From assembly GCA_964017045.1 (NCBI GenBank), contig OZ024810.1, positions 15,674,704 through 15,738,703 of the forward strand: DNA of 64,000 nt, written 5' to 3'. A model generated the notes under the pieces. The model was not told where the DNA came from. It worked only from the letters and a program-made list of their open reading frames with translations, and made no database searches. Below, one piece after another: positions 44,601 through 54,975 of this stretch (positions are counted from its first letter, which is position 1; each line of letters opens with the position of its first letter). This DNA is from Omphiscola glabra (lineage: Eukaryota; Mollusca; Gastropoda; Lymnaeidae). The translations under genes were made by a program, and so were the position numbers.

Positions 44601-47600
44601 CCTTGTCACGTGACCACTAATAGTCTATCAGTCCGGTCGCCGGACGTGTAGACAGTGACACTGCCTTGTTTTTATCTAAGCGAGCCGCGATCTCCAAATC
44701 ATTCTTCAATTATCATTTGATCTGATCGCGGTTGATACTTTTACCAGGCTAAAAATAATTCAGTTTTGTTTTAACTTTTTGTTTTTTTGTTAAAGTTTTT
44801 CTTAATTAAATTTAAATGGATAAATCTATTGAAAGTGGTGGGTACAATGATATTAATAAATCTATTGAAAGTGGTGGGTACAGTGATATTAATAAATCTA
44901 TTGAAAGTGGTGGGTACAGTGATATTAATAAATCTATTGAAAGTGGTGGGTACAGTGATATTAATAAATCTATTGAAAGTGGTGGGTACAATGATATTAA
45001 TAAACCTATTGAAAGTGGTGGGTACAATGATATTAATAAACCTATTGAAAGTGGTGGGTACAGTGATATTAATAAACCTATTGAAAGTGGTGGGTACAAT
45101 GATATTAATAAACCTATTGAAAGTGGTGGGTACAATGATATTAATAAACCTATTGAAAGTGGTGGGTACAATGATATTAATAAACCTATTGAAAGTGGTG
45201 GGTACAGTGATATTAATAAACCTATTGAAAGTGGTGGGTAGAATGATATTAATAAACCTATTGAAAGTGGTGGGTACAGTGATATCAATAAACATATTTT
45301 AACACACAAAAACAACAACATAAACTTATACAACTGCAGCTAAAAGTGCAGTGAATCTACGACACCCATGTCTCATTTCTTTGCTAAGTTTTATTGACCA
45401 CCTCTCTTATTGAAGGAAATATTTCTCCAACCAACTCCGATCGTTTTAATGCCAGACTCAAAGAAATGTTTACACACTCGCAGATTGCTAGAAGATTGTG
45501 ATTGTGAAGAAAATTTACAATGAAACAAGGGCAAGCATGAACGTTTATCTTATAACTTGCTTGTATCTAAAATCAGTTGCAATGGTAATTTCCAGTTGTC
45601 CAAAGAGCTGTTGGACAAATGCAAAAAGGCCACTAGGGATAGGCAGGAAAACTGAACTCTTAATCTTAGCAGCCTGTGTAATGATGTAAATAAAATGGAT
45701 CTTCTGTCCTGCACTGTATAAATCTGTATATTTTCTCATATTCTTTGGACTCTTCAAATGCAATGGAGGTAACTTTATATTTATTTATTTAAAAGGCTAG
45801 TGCATTAGTTTACAGATCTTAAACCAACGCCCCCCCCCCTGGTCGGCGCATCCTGGGGGGGGCAGTGGCCCCACTTCCCCCCGCATGCACCACCCCTACA
45901 GATTTTTTTTCTTGGCAGGTTGGCAGGTCTGCTGTCGAGTTTGAATCTGTTCCATTAAAACATGATTTTTGTTTGTGTCCTGACCAGGTGGACCCTGGCT
46001 TTGTCTATGCCTACAGCCTCCTGGCCCTAGAGTACATTTACCTTGAAGAGTTTGACAAAGCCCTGACATGTTTTAGGAATGCTATAAGGCTGGATCCACG
46101 GCATTATCAGGCCTGGTAAGCAGCTAGTGGTTTGTCTTAGAAGATATTCATTTAGGCTTGTCTTGTGGTGATATCATAACATTCTAGAAAACTGCTGTAA
46201 ACTTTGACAAGTGCCATTATGTTTCTAAAAATGTTGCTTCAATTTTCTTTTTGAATGCATTATTTTGTTTTACTACATAGTATAGTGCGTTCAAATAGAA
46301 ATTTGACGTAAATTTTAACGTGTGAACTGAAAAAAAGATTCAACCAAATTTCCGTTGGATCAAATTTCCGTCAATCAATTTTCTGTCGACGAAATTTCTT
46401 TCGATCAAATTTCCGGTAACCCTATTTATATCTTTTCATGAATAAAATAATTATTTCAATGCTTTTCGTTGATCAGGTATGGGGTGGGTATCATCTATTA
46501 CAAGCAGGAAAAGTTTAGCCTGGCCGAAGTCCACTACCGCAAGGCACTGTCAATAAACCCTCAAAGCTCTGTTCTCATGTGTCATGTTGGTGTGGTGAGT
46601 TAGTTTTTCCATTAAGTTTTTGTTATGTTAAGAAGATCAAAAATTTGTGCTGGACTGCACAGATCTTAGCCTGAATCCTCTTGGTCTAGGCCAGGGGTTG
46701 GGAACACCACTGCTCTTTAATGGAAAGGATGCGACTCTTTTGTTTTACTCATCTATAATGACATTGGAACAATTTCCCCCCCCCCCCCCCCCCCCTTGCG
46801 GCTCACAAAAATTTTTCTCAACAGATATAACTTATAAAAATGGCCTCTCTGTCAAAACAAAAAGGGGTTGCTGATGCAGACCCCTGCTCTAGGGGCTGCA
46901 ACAGTTGCTTACACACTTAATAAAACAAAAGAATCGTTACTAATTCCACCCATTTTATCCGTACAGATCAACAATAACCAGGCGGATAAATGACCCATGT
47001 GTTCCGTGAACACTTACATATGAACAAGCAACAATGGCTCTTTTTTTTCTTTCACCCCCCCCCCCCCCCACAGGCCCAGCATGCGCAGCAGAAGACAGAC
47101 CTTGCACTTTGCACACTCAACACAGCCATCAAAGCTGACCCCAAGAATCCACTCTGTATGTTCCACAGGGCTTCTATTCTATTTGCCAACGACAGACACA
47201 AAGTAAGTAATGAACTGTCAGCATTTTAAAAGAGTGTCTTTGCTTGTTTGATAAATCTTTCTCACAGATACAGCCTCGGCTGCACTGCTAATTGGTTGTT
47301 TTTTTCAGTGCCCGTTATTAACTTAAAAAATTATCTTTTTAATCTTGCCCTAACTGTTGAAGAAGAAAAAACTGTACTTTGTAACATCTAAATTAAAATA
47401 ATTGAATTGAGAAATTTCAATTATAAGACAAATCAAAATAGATTTAAAATTAAATAATTTAGACTGGACTCAAACATAAGACAGCTAATAATAATAAGAA
47501 GAATAAAATTAAAGCAAAGAGTAGCAGATTGAACAAAACTAAACTTTAACCAGATTTCAATGATAAAAATAGAATAAGCCACAGTTTTTTTTAGCTTTTG

Positions 47601-50261
47601 CCGTAATCATAAGTGCCATCTATCATTTCTGAAATTGTGTTCTGTGTTTTTCTATGCAGGAAGCTTTGGAGGAGTTGGAGGCCTTAAAACAAATTATACC
47701 CCGTGAATCTCTAGTCTACTTTTTGATGGGAAAGGTTTGTTCTTTTTTTTTCTCTGTTCATCAAAATACAAATTTCTCTATGGGAAAGGTTTGTTCTTAT
47801 TTTTCTCTGCTCATCAAAATACACATTTCTCTATGGGAAAGGTTTGTTTTTATTTTTCTCTGTTCATCAAAATACACATTTCTCTATGGGAAAGGTTTGT
47901 TCTTATTTTTCTCTGCTCATCAAAATACACATTTCTCTATGGGAAAGGTTTGTTCTTATTTTTCTCTGTTCATCAAAATACACATTTCTCTATGGGAAAG
48001 GTATGTTCTTATTTTTCTCTGTTCATCAAAATACACATTTCTCTATGGGAAAGGTTTGTTCAGATATACCTGTCAGCCCTGTGAGACAGCTAGTCTTGGG
48101 GTGGTTGACTTTAAGTAAGAAAATTCTAACCATGGACCCTGGAAGATGGCAGGCAGTTAAAAAGATGAGCTATCTGCGCTAACCGGATGCAGAGAAGGGA
48201 AAAAAAGGCTGTAGTTGTCCATCGTATGCATTTAACTTTGGGATAAATCTTTGGTAAATCTGGAGAAGATAATTGTTATTGTCACTACAAACATTGCATC
48301 TGCGCTTGTCTCAGGTGAAACAGTGGAGTTGGGGATGTAGCGTGTTGCTTAATTCAGTGCATTCAGGAAGCACACAAGTGGCTGTTGTGTGATGAACGAG
48401 GTCCTCACCATTGGAAACAGCTTTAATTTATGGGCTCATTTTGGAATTCATTTCAATTCCATCCTTATTTCAGGTCCATAAAAAGCTGGGTAATACACAC
48501 CTGGCCATGATGAACTTCTCGTGGGCCATGGACCTAGACCCCAAGGGATTAAACAATCAAATTAAGGAGGCAGTAGATAAGCGTTATGTTACTGAAGATG
48601 ATGACCCTCTAACCAGGCTGGAACAAGATTCTGGTAAGATGTTTGTTTTGTTTCTGGGTTATCTCATGGATGCTTAATCCTTGCTTCAAAAAGGCCAATC
48701 TTTTTCTTTTTTTCTTCCTTTTTTTTCCTTTTTTTAAGCAAGTGTAATTTATAAATCTGAAATACATTTTGAGAACGTCATTTATTCCATTCATTGTATT
48801 AACACCAAATACAATGAATGGAATCTCAAAATGAGTTTCAGACTCTGGATGTTGTAGTTTTTATTATTATCTCATTTGTGCCATTGGGGTCTAAAAAAAA
48901 AAACAAAAAAAATTCTTCATAAGATTATGAGCAAATATCTCCTTAAAAAATTTGTTAAAGAGGTCTGCAGCCTTTTTGACATTAATGTGTGTCAACTCCT
49001 GTGTTCTTCTGGATTGAGTAATTCGTCAAGTTCCCAAACACGTAAGACGTCATACTTTTCTTAATATCACTGAATAAACTCAAGTCCTTTTCATAATAAT
49101 TATAACTTTAATAACTAATTATAAATACAGGCTGCAACTTCAATAGACACATGCATATAGCATGATGTAGCGCAGCTGGCTACTAAGACATAAAAGAAAC
49201 ACATCCTACTGCCACAAAGTTCCACTCAAGGCTGACCCACGGCTAAAACTTACGCCACAACACAGTCTAGACAATACTTCACAATGGGCATAAAAAATAC
49301 GTCACTCAGTCAAGCCCAGGAAGAGCGTTCACTAGCTAATTCAAACTCTCTAACACACACAGCACGCAATAAACATGACATTCACTAGCATTAATTACTA
49401 ATGAACTCCCGTACTCCACAATGTGCCAAAGTAAGACATTCAGCTTGCCAATAACTTATAATTCTACCATTTGAGATGGATTTTTTTAGTCATTTGTAAT
49501 AATTTTTCTGGTCTCCTGTGTGCCTATGAAAATAGCTATCCATGCTGTAGTTTGCCGACCCCTGGCATCGACTAGTACTAGACATGCGGTACTCTCACTA
49601 ATTTTGCTAGATCAAGTGATTACGTTACCTTACTTCTTTTACAGTTGCTAAGTGTCAAATCATTTCAGAATTATTTTTTTTTTTTAAAATAGCACCTTTT
49701 GCATTGGCTTGAAGTAATAGCAATGTCACAACCTAAAGTAAAACATGCAGGATATGTACCCCATCTGCCAAGCATCAATGGTAGCTACTTATATTTGTGT
49801 GAATCTCTCAAATGCTAATGGTGCAATTTCTTAATTATGAAATATTTTAGGAAACCCTTTCATCGCCACTGCATACCGGGTATTAAAAGTGCTGTATTTC
49901 TCATGTTCCTGGGTATTAAAAGTGCTTTATTTCTCATGTTCCTGAGTATTAAAAGTGCTGTATTTCTCATGTTCCCGGGTATTAAAAGTGCTGTATTTCT
50001 CATGTTCCCGGGTATTAAAAGTGCTGTATTTCTCATGTTCCCGGGTATTAAAAGTGCTGTATTTCTCATGTTCCGTCACACATTTCTTATTTCAACTATT
50101 CGTCCCCAGCTCTAGAAGGAGAGGGGGCGAGTGCCCTTGAAGGTGGTGATCTGGATGCTGACGACACCAGCCAGGATGACGTTTCCCATGGAGGAAATGG
50201 GGGGGTGGACTTACTCGACATGCCAGATCTCCAGGCCATTGAAAGTGATGAAAGTTTATGA
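35620..50261 (+). CDS. CDC27: CDC27/APC3, anaphase-promoting complex TPR subunit, complete
   Basis: Coding exons: 35620-35643, 37447-37522, 38050-38197, 38782-38907, 39227-39324, 39579-39730, 40067-40257, 40588-40708, 40940-41025, 41379-41445, 41687-41795, 42019-42102, 42544-42716, 43655-43888, 45988-46115, 46477-46594, 47074-47202, 47660-47734, 48474-48633, 50110-50261. They sum to 2451 nt, 816 codons plus stop, close to the vertebrate protein (about 824). Residues about 1-158 are the N-terminal TPR dimerisation part, 158-428 a low-complexity linker with the conserved RRSSRLF, and 428-750 the C-terminal TPR superhelix. The tail ends AIESDESL. CDC27 is a core scaffold of the APC/C ubiquitin ligase and binds the IR tail of CDC20/CDH1 and APC10 in mitosis. 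Strong support; every junction is GT-AG and in phase. Confidence 0.96.
35644..37446. other. CDC27 intron 1
   Basis: 1.8 kb, AT-rich. Apart from the MITE family C-like fragment at 36051-36445, nothing recognisable. Confidence 0.7.
36051..36445. mobile_element. MITE family C-like fragment
   Basis: Left end GGGGCCATCCATAAAGTATG resembles the family C end at 29257. The right part has GACGTGACACAAAATATTTA and a C-run, but a clean inverted end is not visible. Confidence 0.45.
37447..37522 (+). CDS. CDC27: CDC27 exon 2
   Basis: Residues 9-34, AAIWDALNNYSYADATFLAE, first TPR helix pair. Donor GTAAGT. Confidence 0.95.
38050..38197 (+). CDS. CDC27: CDC27 exon 3
   Basis: Residues 34-83, with LLATCYYRSGKPYQAYMLL and YLMAKCC, N-terminal TPRs. 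Acceptor TTTTTCTGCAG. Confidence 0.96.
38405..38640 (+). repeat. Dispersed repeat R1, copy d, partial
   Basis: Has AACTTTGCTTTTGTTTGTGT, CACTTCCCATCAACCTATGG and GACAACACATTCTTTC in R1 order, inside CDC27 intron 3. The 3' half is missing. Confidence 0.6.
38782..38907 (+). CDS. CDC27: CDC27 exon 4
   Basis: Residues 83-125, YAEAERILAGTILIK and EEIEAEFGSLACYVFALLGF. Confidence 0.93.
39227..39324 (+). CDS. CDC27: CDC27 exon 5
   Basis: Residues 125-158, KTERVVKATQCYRRSLMLNP and LLWKSYEMLCAMG, end of the N-terminal TPR block. Confidence 0.95.
39579..39730 (+). CDS. CDC27: CDC27 exon 6
   Basis: Residues 158-208, opens GETVKPESVFQIPS; start of the linker. Its acceptor follows a C-run and a T-run. 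Confidence 0.9.
40067..40257 (+). CDS. CDC27: CDC27 exon 7
   Basis: Residues 209-272, linker, begins LLAPRNIFPNQTPENIQ. Proline-rich and probably disordered. Confidence 0.85.
40588..40708 (+). CDS. CDC27: CDC27 exon 8
   Basis: Residues 272-312, FGLLPVENVTPVSGSSTP. Matches the FGILPLETPSP stretch of vertebrate CDC27. Confidence 0.88.
40940..41025 (+). CDS. CDC27: CDC27 exon 9
   Basis: Residues 313-341, basic linker PMTRRTQIRKSPILNWSN. Confidence 0.8.
41108..41300. repeat. 22-bp minisatellite, about 8 copies, CDC27 intron 9
   Basis: Unit core AGCAGTCTGCTGTACAGGAC. Frames across it are artefacts. Confidence 0.95.
41379..41445 (+). CDS. CDC27: CDC27 exon 10
   Basis: Residues 341-363, SAPIRRSSRLFTNSNS. 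RRSSRLFT is conserved with vertebrates and anchors the linker. Confidence 0.93.
41687..41795 (+). CDS. CDC27: CDC27 exon 11
   Basis: Residues 364-400, linker with basic GVNRRSKRTTKTP, nuclear-signal-like. Confidence 0.85.
42019..42102 (+). CDS. CDC27: CDC27 exon 12
   Basis: Residues 400-428, GDLEVDSKPSSGNSEAIEQI, end of the linker. Confidence 0.85.
42249..42503. mobile_element. MITE family E, about 255 bp, CDC27 intron 12
   Basis: Long inverted ends of about 33 bp: TTGAAGACCTTAG and CTAAAAGTACTTAAGTCACA at the left, their complement at 42470-42503, one mismatch. No coding capacity. Confidence 0.75.
42544..42716 (+). CDS. CDC27: CDC27 exon 13
   Basis: Residues 428-485, HQYNTGWVLCQVGRAYYEL, first TPR of the C-terminal superhelix. 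Confidence 0.97.
43655..43888 (+). CDS. CDC27: CDC27 exon 14
   Basis: Residues 486-563, contains YSSVLWHLHKEVELSLLAQE and GNCFSLQKEHDVAIKFFQRA. Acceptor follows a 13-14-base C-run. Confidence 0.97.
44267..45931. mobile_element. hAT-like element, 1.67 kb, in CDC27 intron 14
   Basis: Inverted ends CAGACCTGCCAACC (44267-44280) and GGTTGGCAGGTCTG (45918-45931). CTGTCG flanks both ends, a possible remnant of the target duplication. Inside, after a 36-bp array, scrambled frames give MSHFFAKF, PTPIVLMPDSKK and FNARLKEMFTHSQIARRL, resembling hAT transposases of the type with EMFPDSKIA. It is non-functional. The right end is 56 bp before CDC27 exon 15. Confidence 0.65.
44814..45290. repeat. 36-bp minisatellite, about 13 copies, inside the hAT-like element
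   Basis: Unit words TCTATTGAAAGTGGTGGGTA and CAGTGATATTAATAAA. It opens with an ATG (44816) and stays in frame as repeats of KSIESGGYSDIN until a TAC-to-TAG change at 45239-45241. Confidence 0.95.
45988..46115 (+). CDS. CDC27: CDC27 exon 15
   Basis: Residues 564-606, VYAYSLLALEYIYLEEFDKA and LTCFRNAIRLDPRHY, a TPR. Confidence 0.97.
46228..46416. mobile_element. MITE family B, second copy, partial
   Basis: Shares TTTTAACG, AACTGAAAAAAAGATTC and GAAATTTC words with 22474-22702 and ends TCAAATTTCCGG. The left end is unclear. CDC27 intron 15. Confidence 0.6.
46477..46594 (+). CDS. CDC27: CDC27 exon 16
   Basis: Residues 606-645, YGVGIIYYKQEKFSLAEVHY, a TPR. Confidence 0.97.
46692..46886. mobile_element. 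Candidate hAT MITE, 195 bp, CDC27 intron 16
   Basis: Ends CAGGGGTTGGGAAC and CAGACCCCTG, with TCTAGG present on both flanks. Contains a 22-base C-run. Confidence 0.5.
47074..47202 (+). CDS. CDC27: CDC27 exon 17
   Basis: Residues 646-688, ALCTLNTAIKADPKNPLCMF and HRASILFAND. Acceptor preceded by a C-run. Confidence 0.97.
47660..47734 (+). CDS. CDC27: CDC27 exon 18
   Basis: Residues 689-713, EALEELEALKQIIPRESLVY and FLMGK, donor GTTTGT. The end of this exon and its donor are repeated downstream in a 53-bp array. Confidence 0.96.
47726..48063. repeat. 53-bp minisatellite that repeats the exon 18 splice donor
   Basis: Seven occurrences of ATGGGAAAG followed by GT, with the GT at 47735, 47789, 47842, 47895, 47948, 48001 and 48054. 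The first is the exon 18 donor. The remainder of each unit is TTCTTATTTTTCTCTG and TCATCAAAATACACATTTCT. Confidence 0.95.
48474..48633 (+). CDS. CDC27: CDC27 exon 19
   Basis: Residues 714-767, LAMMNFSWAMDLDPKG, last TPR, then the acidic EDDDPLTRLEQDS. Confidence 0.97.
48634..49870. other. CDC27 intron 19, transposon debris
   Basis: A hAT-type end (reads CAGGGGTCGGCAAACTAC on the minus strand, near 49545-49565) without a visible partner. Nothing else identified. Confidence 0.4.
49875..50072. repeat. 33-bp minisatellite, 6 copies, before exon 20
   Basis: Unit core GGTATTAAAAGTGCTGTATT, then TCTCATGTTCC. It ends about 38 bp before the exon 20 acceptor. Confidence 0.95.
50110..50261 (+). CDS. 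CDC27: CDC27 exon 20, terminal coding exon
   Basis: Residues 767-816 and stop. Acidic tail ending LQAIESDESL, comparable to the ...AAESDEF end of vertebrate CDC27. Confidence 0.92.
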
Positions 50262-50740
50262 TGAGGTGCTTTAGTAGGTCAGTGGGGTGAGGTGGGGGTG
50301 AACTTGCCCGCCCCTTTTGCTGTGATTGACGTTGTCATAAGGATAATCATTGAATAGGGACGTGCTTCACTGTGTTATGTTTTTAAATACCGGGTAGAGA
50401 GAAAGAGGAGCTTTGGACCTGACTGACTTATGTCAGCAACATTTCCCAACCAACATGAGAACTTTGAGGCTCTACTCGCTACGATGGATAGCAACGCTGC
50501 CATGAAAAAAATGAGCAGAAGATTGAGGCGGGGGGGGGGGGACAAACTACCGAGAACTCTTGGTTTAGCTCACACAACCGTGATGATTTGAGATCTTGTG
50601 CCAACAAATATGGAGAGTGGTCAATCTTTGTCAGCTAACTTTAATATGCTGAATTTTGTTCATTTCCACTTCCATGTGATGCACTAAGCTTTCATTTCCA
50701 GCATTTTCTACTCTGTTTTTTTTAGTGATGCAATATACTA

Positions 50741-50784
50741 AATAAATATCTTCATTGTAGCATAACTTTTTTTAAAAAATAAAG
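50741..50784 (+). terminator. Candidate CDC27 polyadenylation signals
   Basis: AATAAA at 50741-50746 and 50779-50784, about 500 bp after the stop. A further one lies near 53880. Which is used cannot be told from sequence. Confidence 0.4.
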
Positions 50785-53700
50785 TTTACAGATGTAGCCT
50801 TTTTGATACGACCCCATTAATTAAAAGTGATCGCTTTACTCGTAAATAAATCACATGCAATCCACATTGATCATCTTGAAGTTGGTAGCAACTGATTTCT
50901 ATTAAAAAGAATTATTTAATTTTGATGCAAGTTTTCCTGTTTCTTTATCTCCTAATTGATTAACTTATATATTAGTGCTTGTTTTGTTGTTTTGTCCATT
51001 GCATTTTACATTCTAAGGGTACAACTTGACAAAGTCACACAATCGCTTGTTTCCTCTGTTAAATAATGTGTTTTGAGCCATCACTGCCAAGTGAATCCCA
51101 TTTATATAATATCCACACGAGAGACGTCAAATCCAGTTTTTTCAGTTAAGTTTTAAAGTTTGTCAGCATAGCATAGTAGTCAATATATATATAGGTGGAT
51201 TTTGGTCAAGGCTCCTGACCATGAGATCGTAAGATCTAATGTGTAGGTGGACATCCAATAATAATATATTTGTATGCGTTGCAAGTGTCACAAAAATTGA
51301 AATAGTTGAATCTTCCTTTACCAAATAACCAAGCTAAAGAGAATCTGTTGAATCTTCCTTTACCAAATAACCAAGCTAAGAGAATCTGTTGAATCTTCCT
51401 TTACCAAATAACCAAGCTAAGAGAATCTGTTGAATCTTCCTTTACCAAACAACCAAGTTAAGATAATCTGACAAAGTTTCATTGGAAGAAAGAGTTTCAG
51501 TGTTGTCCGGCACCAGATTTCTGTTACTGTTGAAATCATTTATGGTAAGACCACATGAACAGAACCTATAATAGTATAGCTAACTCATTGTTGCAAATAC
51601 AATTATTTATTTATTTATAACATATTTCACCCTATATTTCATTTTTCTACCAAGCCAGTTATACTAGAGAAATCTGTATAATTAGTTTTTCTTCAAGGCT
51701 GTTGTTTTTATTTACTTTGACAAGTGCAACTAGACCACTTTTTAAAAAAAAAATTTTGTCATGTTGAATAAGACTTCATTTAATAAATTAATTTTTCTTT
51801 GTTGGTACAATTTGACTTTTGATCAACATGTAATGGCTATTCGCTGTCAGGACCTCTAATGTTAACAGCACGTAGAATATAATTTTGTAAAATTTATTTA
51901 TTAAACTCAATCAAACGTTTGGAAAATACTGACTCTGTCATACCTAACACATGTGAGTACATGAATTCGAAATTATTTTTTATTTTAATCGCAGAATAGC
52001 ATTAGCTGTACTGTCATTTTTCTAAACCCTATACATTGAATTGTGGGTACCATTTATTTTATAAAAAAGGCATTACATCTCCGCTTGCTTAATGGAATAT
52101 TTGTTTCATGTTTTGTGTTCAAGATTTATTTTCACCATACTTGAATCAATGGTGACTATATTTTGTTACAGTCATTATTAAAAAGTGGCATTTTTTAAAT
52201 ATATATTTACCCATTTTTAAAACGGTAATGTTTATTTTGAATTGTCAACTATCCACTCCATTGAGAACTCAAAAATTTCAGAGGTACAACTAGTTTTGAT
52301 GGCATACCAGTACTAACATCCCTCTGAACTCTATTCAGTGATGTTGAGGACAGTTCTAAATGCATTTGTAGACATACATTTTGTGTCAAGGGCTATATGG
52401 CTCATGCAGTTTTCCCTAGCTACTTGACGAATAGATTATTTGTATAATAAAACATAATTGAAAAGAGCAGGAGTCCCATACTTGAGCCTCAAACTACTCA
52501 CAGCCATTATCTTTAAAAAAAAAAAAAAAATAACATTATAACTAGATGGAGCTCTTCTCTTCATTGATTCATTTTTTAAAAATTCCCCACTTTCCTTGTC
52601 TCCAACAGGATTGGTATAGTACAGCTGTATTTGAGTTTGTTCCTTCCTAGGCTCCTTTGAGAGTTTTCACCCTTGTAAATATTCTTTGCCATATTATAAA
52701 AACAATGCACTTTCTTTTCTCTTCGTCACATGTTTTTTTAAATCACCATTTTACAAAGTGTTCTTGCTTGCTAGTTGGTTGGCTAGTCATACTTTAACTT
52801 TGGTTACTCCTTGGCCCTCTTGGGCTGCTTTGAGGTTATCCCTCTAGGCTCTTTTCTATATGGCTTGTAATAAATAATAAGTAATAGATAGTCCAAAGCT
52901 TCTATGTGTGTCCACACCAAGATTTACAGAGGAATGAATTCCTAGAGATTCATTGATGCGAGTCTTACCAGTTTTTTAAATTTATTTTTATATGTGCTTT
53001 AAAACATTTTCTCCTGTCTCCGACTCTGGACAGTAAAGTAATCGATTTTGCTGTTACTGTAATGTTCACTTTTTACCCAGGATCGATAAAAAAAAACACT
53101 AAATGGTGTCATATTCAAAAGTTTCACGCCCCTGCATTATTGGTCAGATGATTGGGAGAGCATGTCTGGAAAGTAAGTTATCTTGGATACAAAAAAAAAT
53201 GTGTGATCATTTCAATGTAGTGCTGCTTGTTTTATTACTTCTTTTTTCAGAACTGGGGACATTTTAGATCAGCTTTTTTTCTCTTACTTACCTGCCATAC
53301 CTGGCAGGTAGTGGGGAATGTGTTTAATGTTGTTGATATTTTAGTACCTCATGTAAGGCAGTGAATGTGTTTGAATCAACACTTCAAAATCTTTTTATTT
53401 TGATAACCATTCGGGGTTCAGGTATATGCATTTTTAACAGGAAGTAGTTACAAAAAAAATTGCATGATGTTTAAGTGTCAATGTGGCATATAAAGGGAAA
53501 GCATTGATTTTTTTTTTCCAGATATGCTACAGATGAGGAAATACATGTACACAAATATGTGAACATGTTTGATTAGGAACTTGAGTGAGATTTTAGGATT
53601 ATGAGTGTTTTGATACTATTGGTTGGATCTTACACTTTTACATGTGACTGAATTACATGAATGATAGTGTATTTTATTTTGTGCATCAACTTTGAACACT

Positions 53701-54560
53701 TTACCAGCCACTTGAATTTAAGTATACATTCAGTGTGTAGATCCATCCAGTGCAATTCCAATAATGGGAAAAAAAGGATATGTATACTTTGTAACCAGTT
53801 GCTTAAAATGTACAGAAGCCATGTAGTGTTAAGCTGTAGGGCTGACTTGGTGGTGTCCAGGTCAATGTCCAATGATGAAAATAAATGAGTAATAAATGCC
53901 TTGTTATTTTACTCTCTTGGTGCAGTTTTTTTTTTTATTTGGTCTGTAATTGTTTTAATGTGGCAAAGCATTCTTTAGGGCCAATGGAATGATGTAACTG
54001 GAGGCGTCTTGTAGGCTTCTAAATGTAATACAGGCAGTTTTTCATTGAGGAACATCACAATTTCAGTTTATATAGAAAATATAAAATTTTGTTATTGTTT
54101 TAAATTTAAATTAACCTTTTCCCATTTGTAGCTTGTCTTCTCTTTATAGCCCTTTATAATAGTTTATTTTGCGTTTCTCAGCGATATTGTAATAAAATGT
54201 ACATATTTCAAATTTAATACAATGTATTTATTATGTAAAAATAACAACCTACATGTTGGGTGGCATTATATACGCAAAAAAGTTTAGACAGTTCTAGGAA
54301 TGGTACTCGTTCCTATATCAAGAACTGTCTACCTGTACAATTACATTTGGAATAATTGTTTCGTAGAATACCCACACAAAATATTAATTTAATTTTGTAG
54401 TATATTTTAAGAAAAGGAGAGAAAAATTAAACCACCCCTTAAAACAAAGTTTTTCGTTTAAATCCTTTTTAAAATGTAATAATATTGATCAATGGGAGCT
54501 GGGGCTGACAATTTTACAAAACATGCATAAAACAAGCAACGCACTTTATAATTATAAGAA
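50785..54560. other. Downstream of CDC27, no gene seen
   Basis: AT-rich, possible long 3' UTR. About four copies of a 41-bp unit (GTTGAATCTTCCTTTACCAA) lie at 51305-51470. The open frames near 53630-53890 lack splice or protein support. Confidence 0.5.
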
Positions 54561-54564
54561 TCCC

Positions 54565-54975
54565 AATTAGTGCTGGGCCACCGCATATTTTTTTCACGCC
54601 CCTGAACTATATTAATATTCCAATGACCCATCCACTTTTACACCACAGATTTATTTTACCATTTCAGAAAAACAAAAGAAAATAAGTCGTATCTAACACA
54701 CTTGCGATATTTTTTTAAAAAGAATCTCATTTGGCGCCGTTATAGGGAATTTTATTTTGTGAAATTAGTGTTCCCATATTTCCTTCATCTTCCCCTTGAA
54801 AAACAGAACTTATTTTTAGGGGTTGGGGCTGAAAAGTTGACAGAATGTGTTGTCATGGGCAAAGAGTCTATTTGCCAAGTTTCAGCTCTATAGGTTGATG
54901 GGAAGTGGGTCAATTAGCCGTCTAAAGATTTTGCTAGCCACAAACAAAAGCGAAGTTAATATTATAAAGGATGGA
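54565..54975 (-). repeat. Dispersed repeat R1, copy e, inverted, nearly full
   Basis: Runs from TTTTTTTCACGCCCCTGAAC to ACAAACAAAAGCGAAGTTAA, the reverse complement of the R1 start. Keeps CATCTTCCCCTTGAAAAACAG and GATGGGAAGTGGGTC. Best reference copy without an array. Confidence 0.7.

Noticed and set aside
44771..45333. Frames of 171-174 codons on both strands in CDC27 intron 14
   Set aside because: All come from the 36-bp array inside the dead hAT-like element.
47654..48182. Extended 154-codon frame after exon 18 as the normal exon
   Set aside because: The vertebrate-like junction FLMGK to VHKKLG fits the 47734/48474 splice exactly; the extension is repeat-derived. Alternative donor use is reported as a finding instead.
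53630..53888. Two opposite open frames of 75-80 codons
   Set aside because: They are complementary to each other, have no recognisable domain and lie in presumed 3' UTR.
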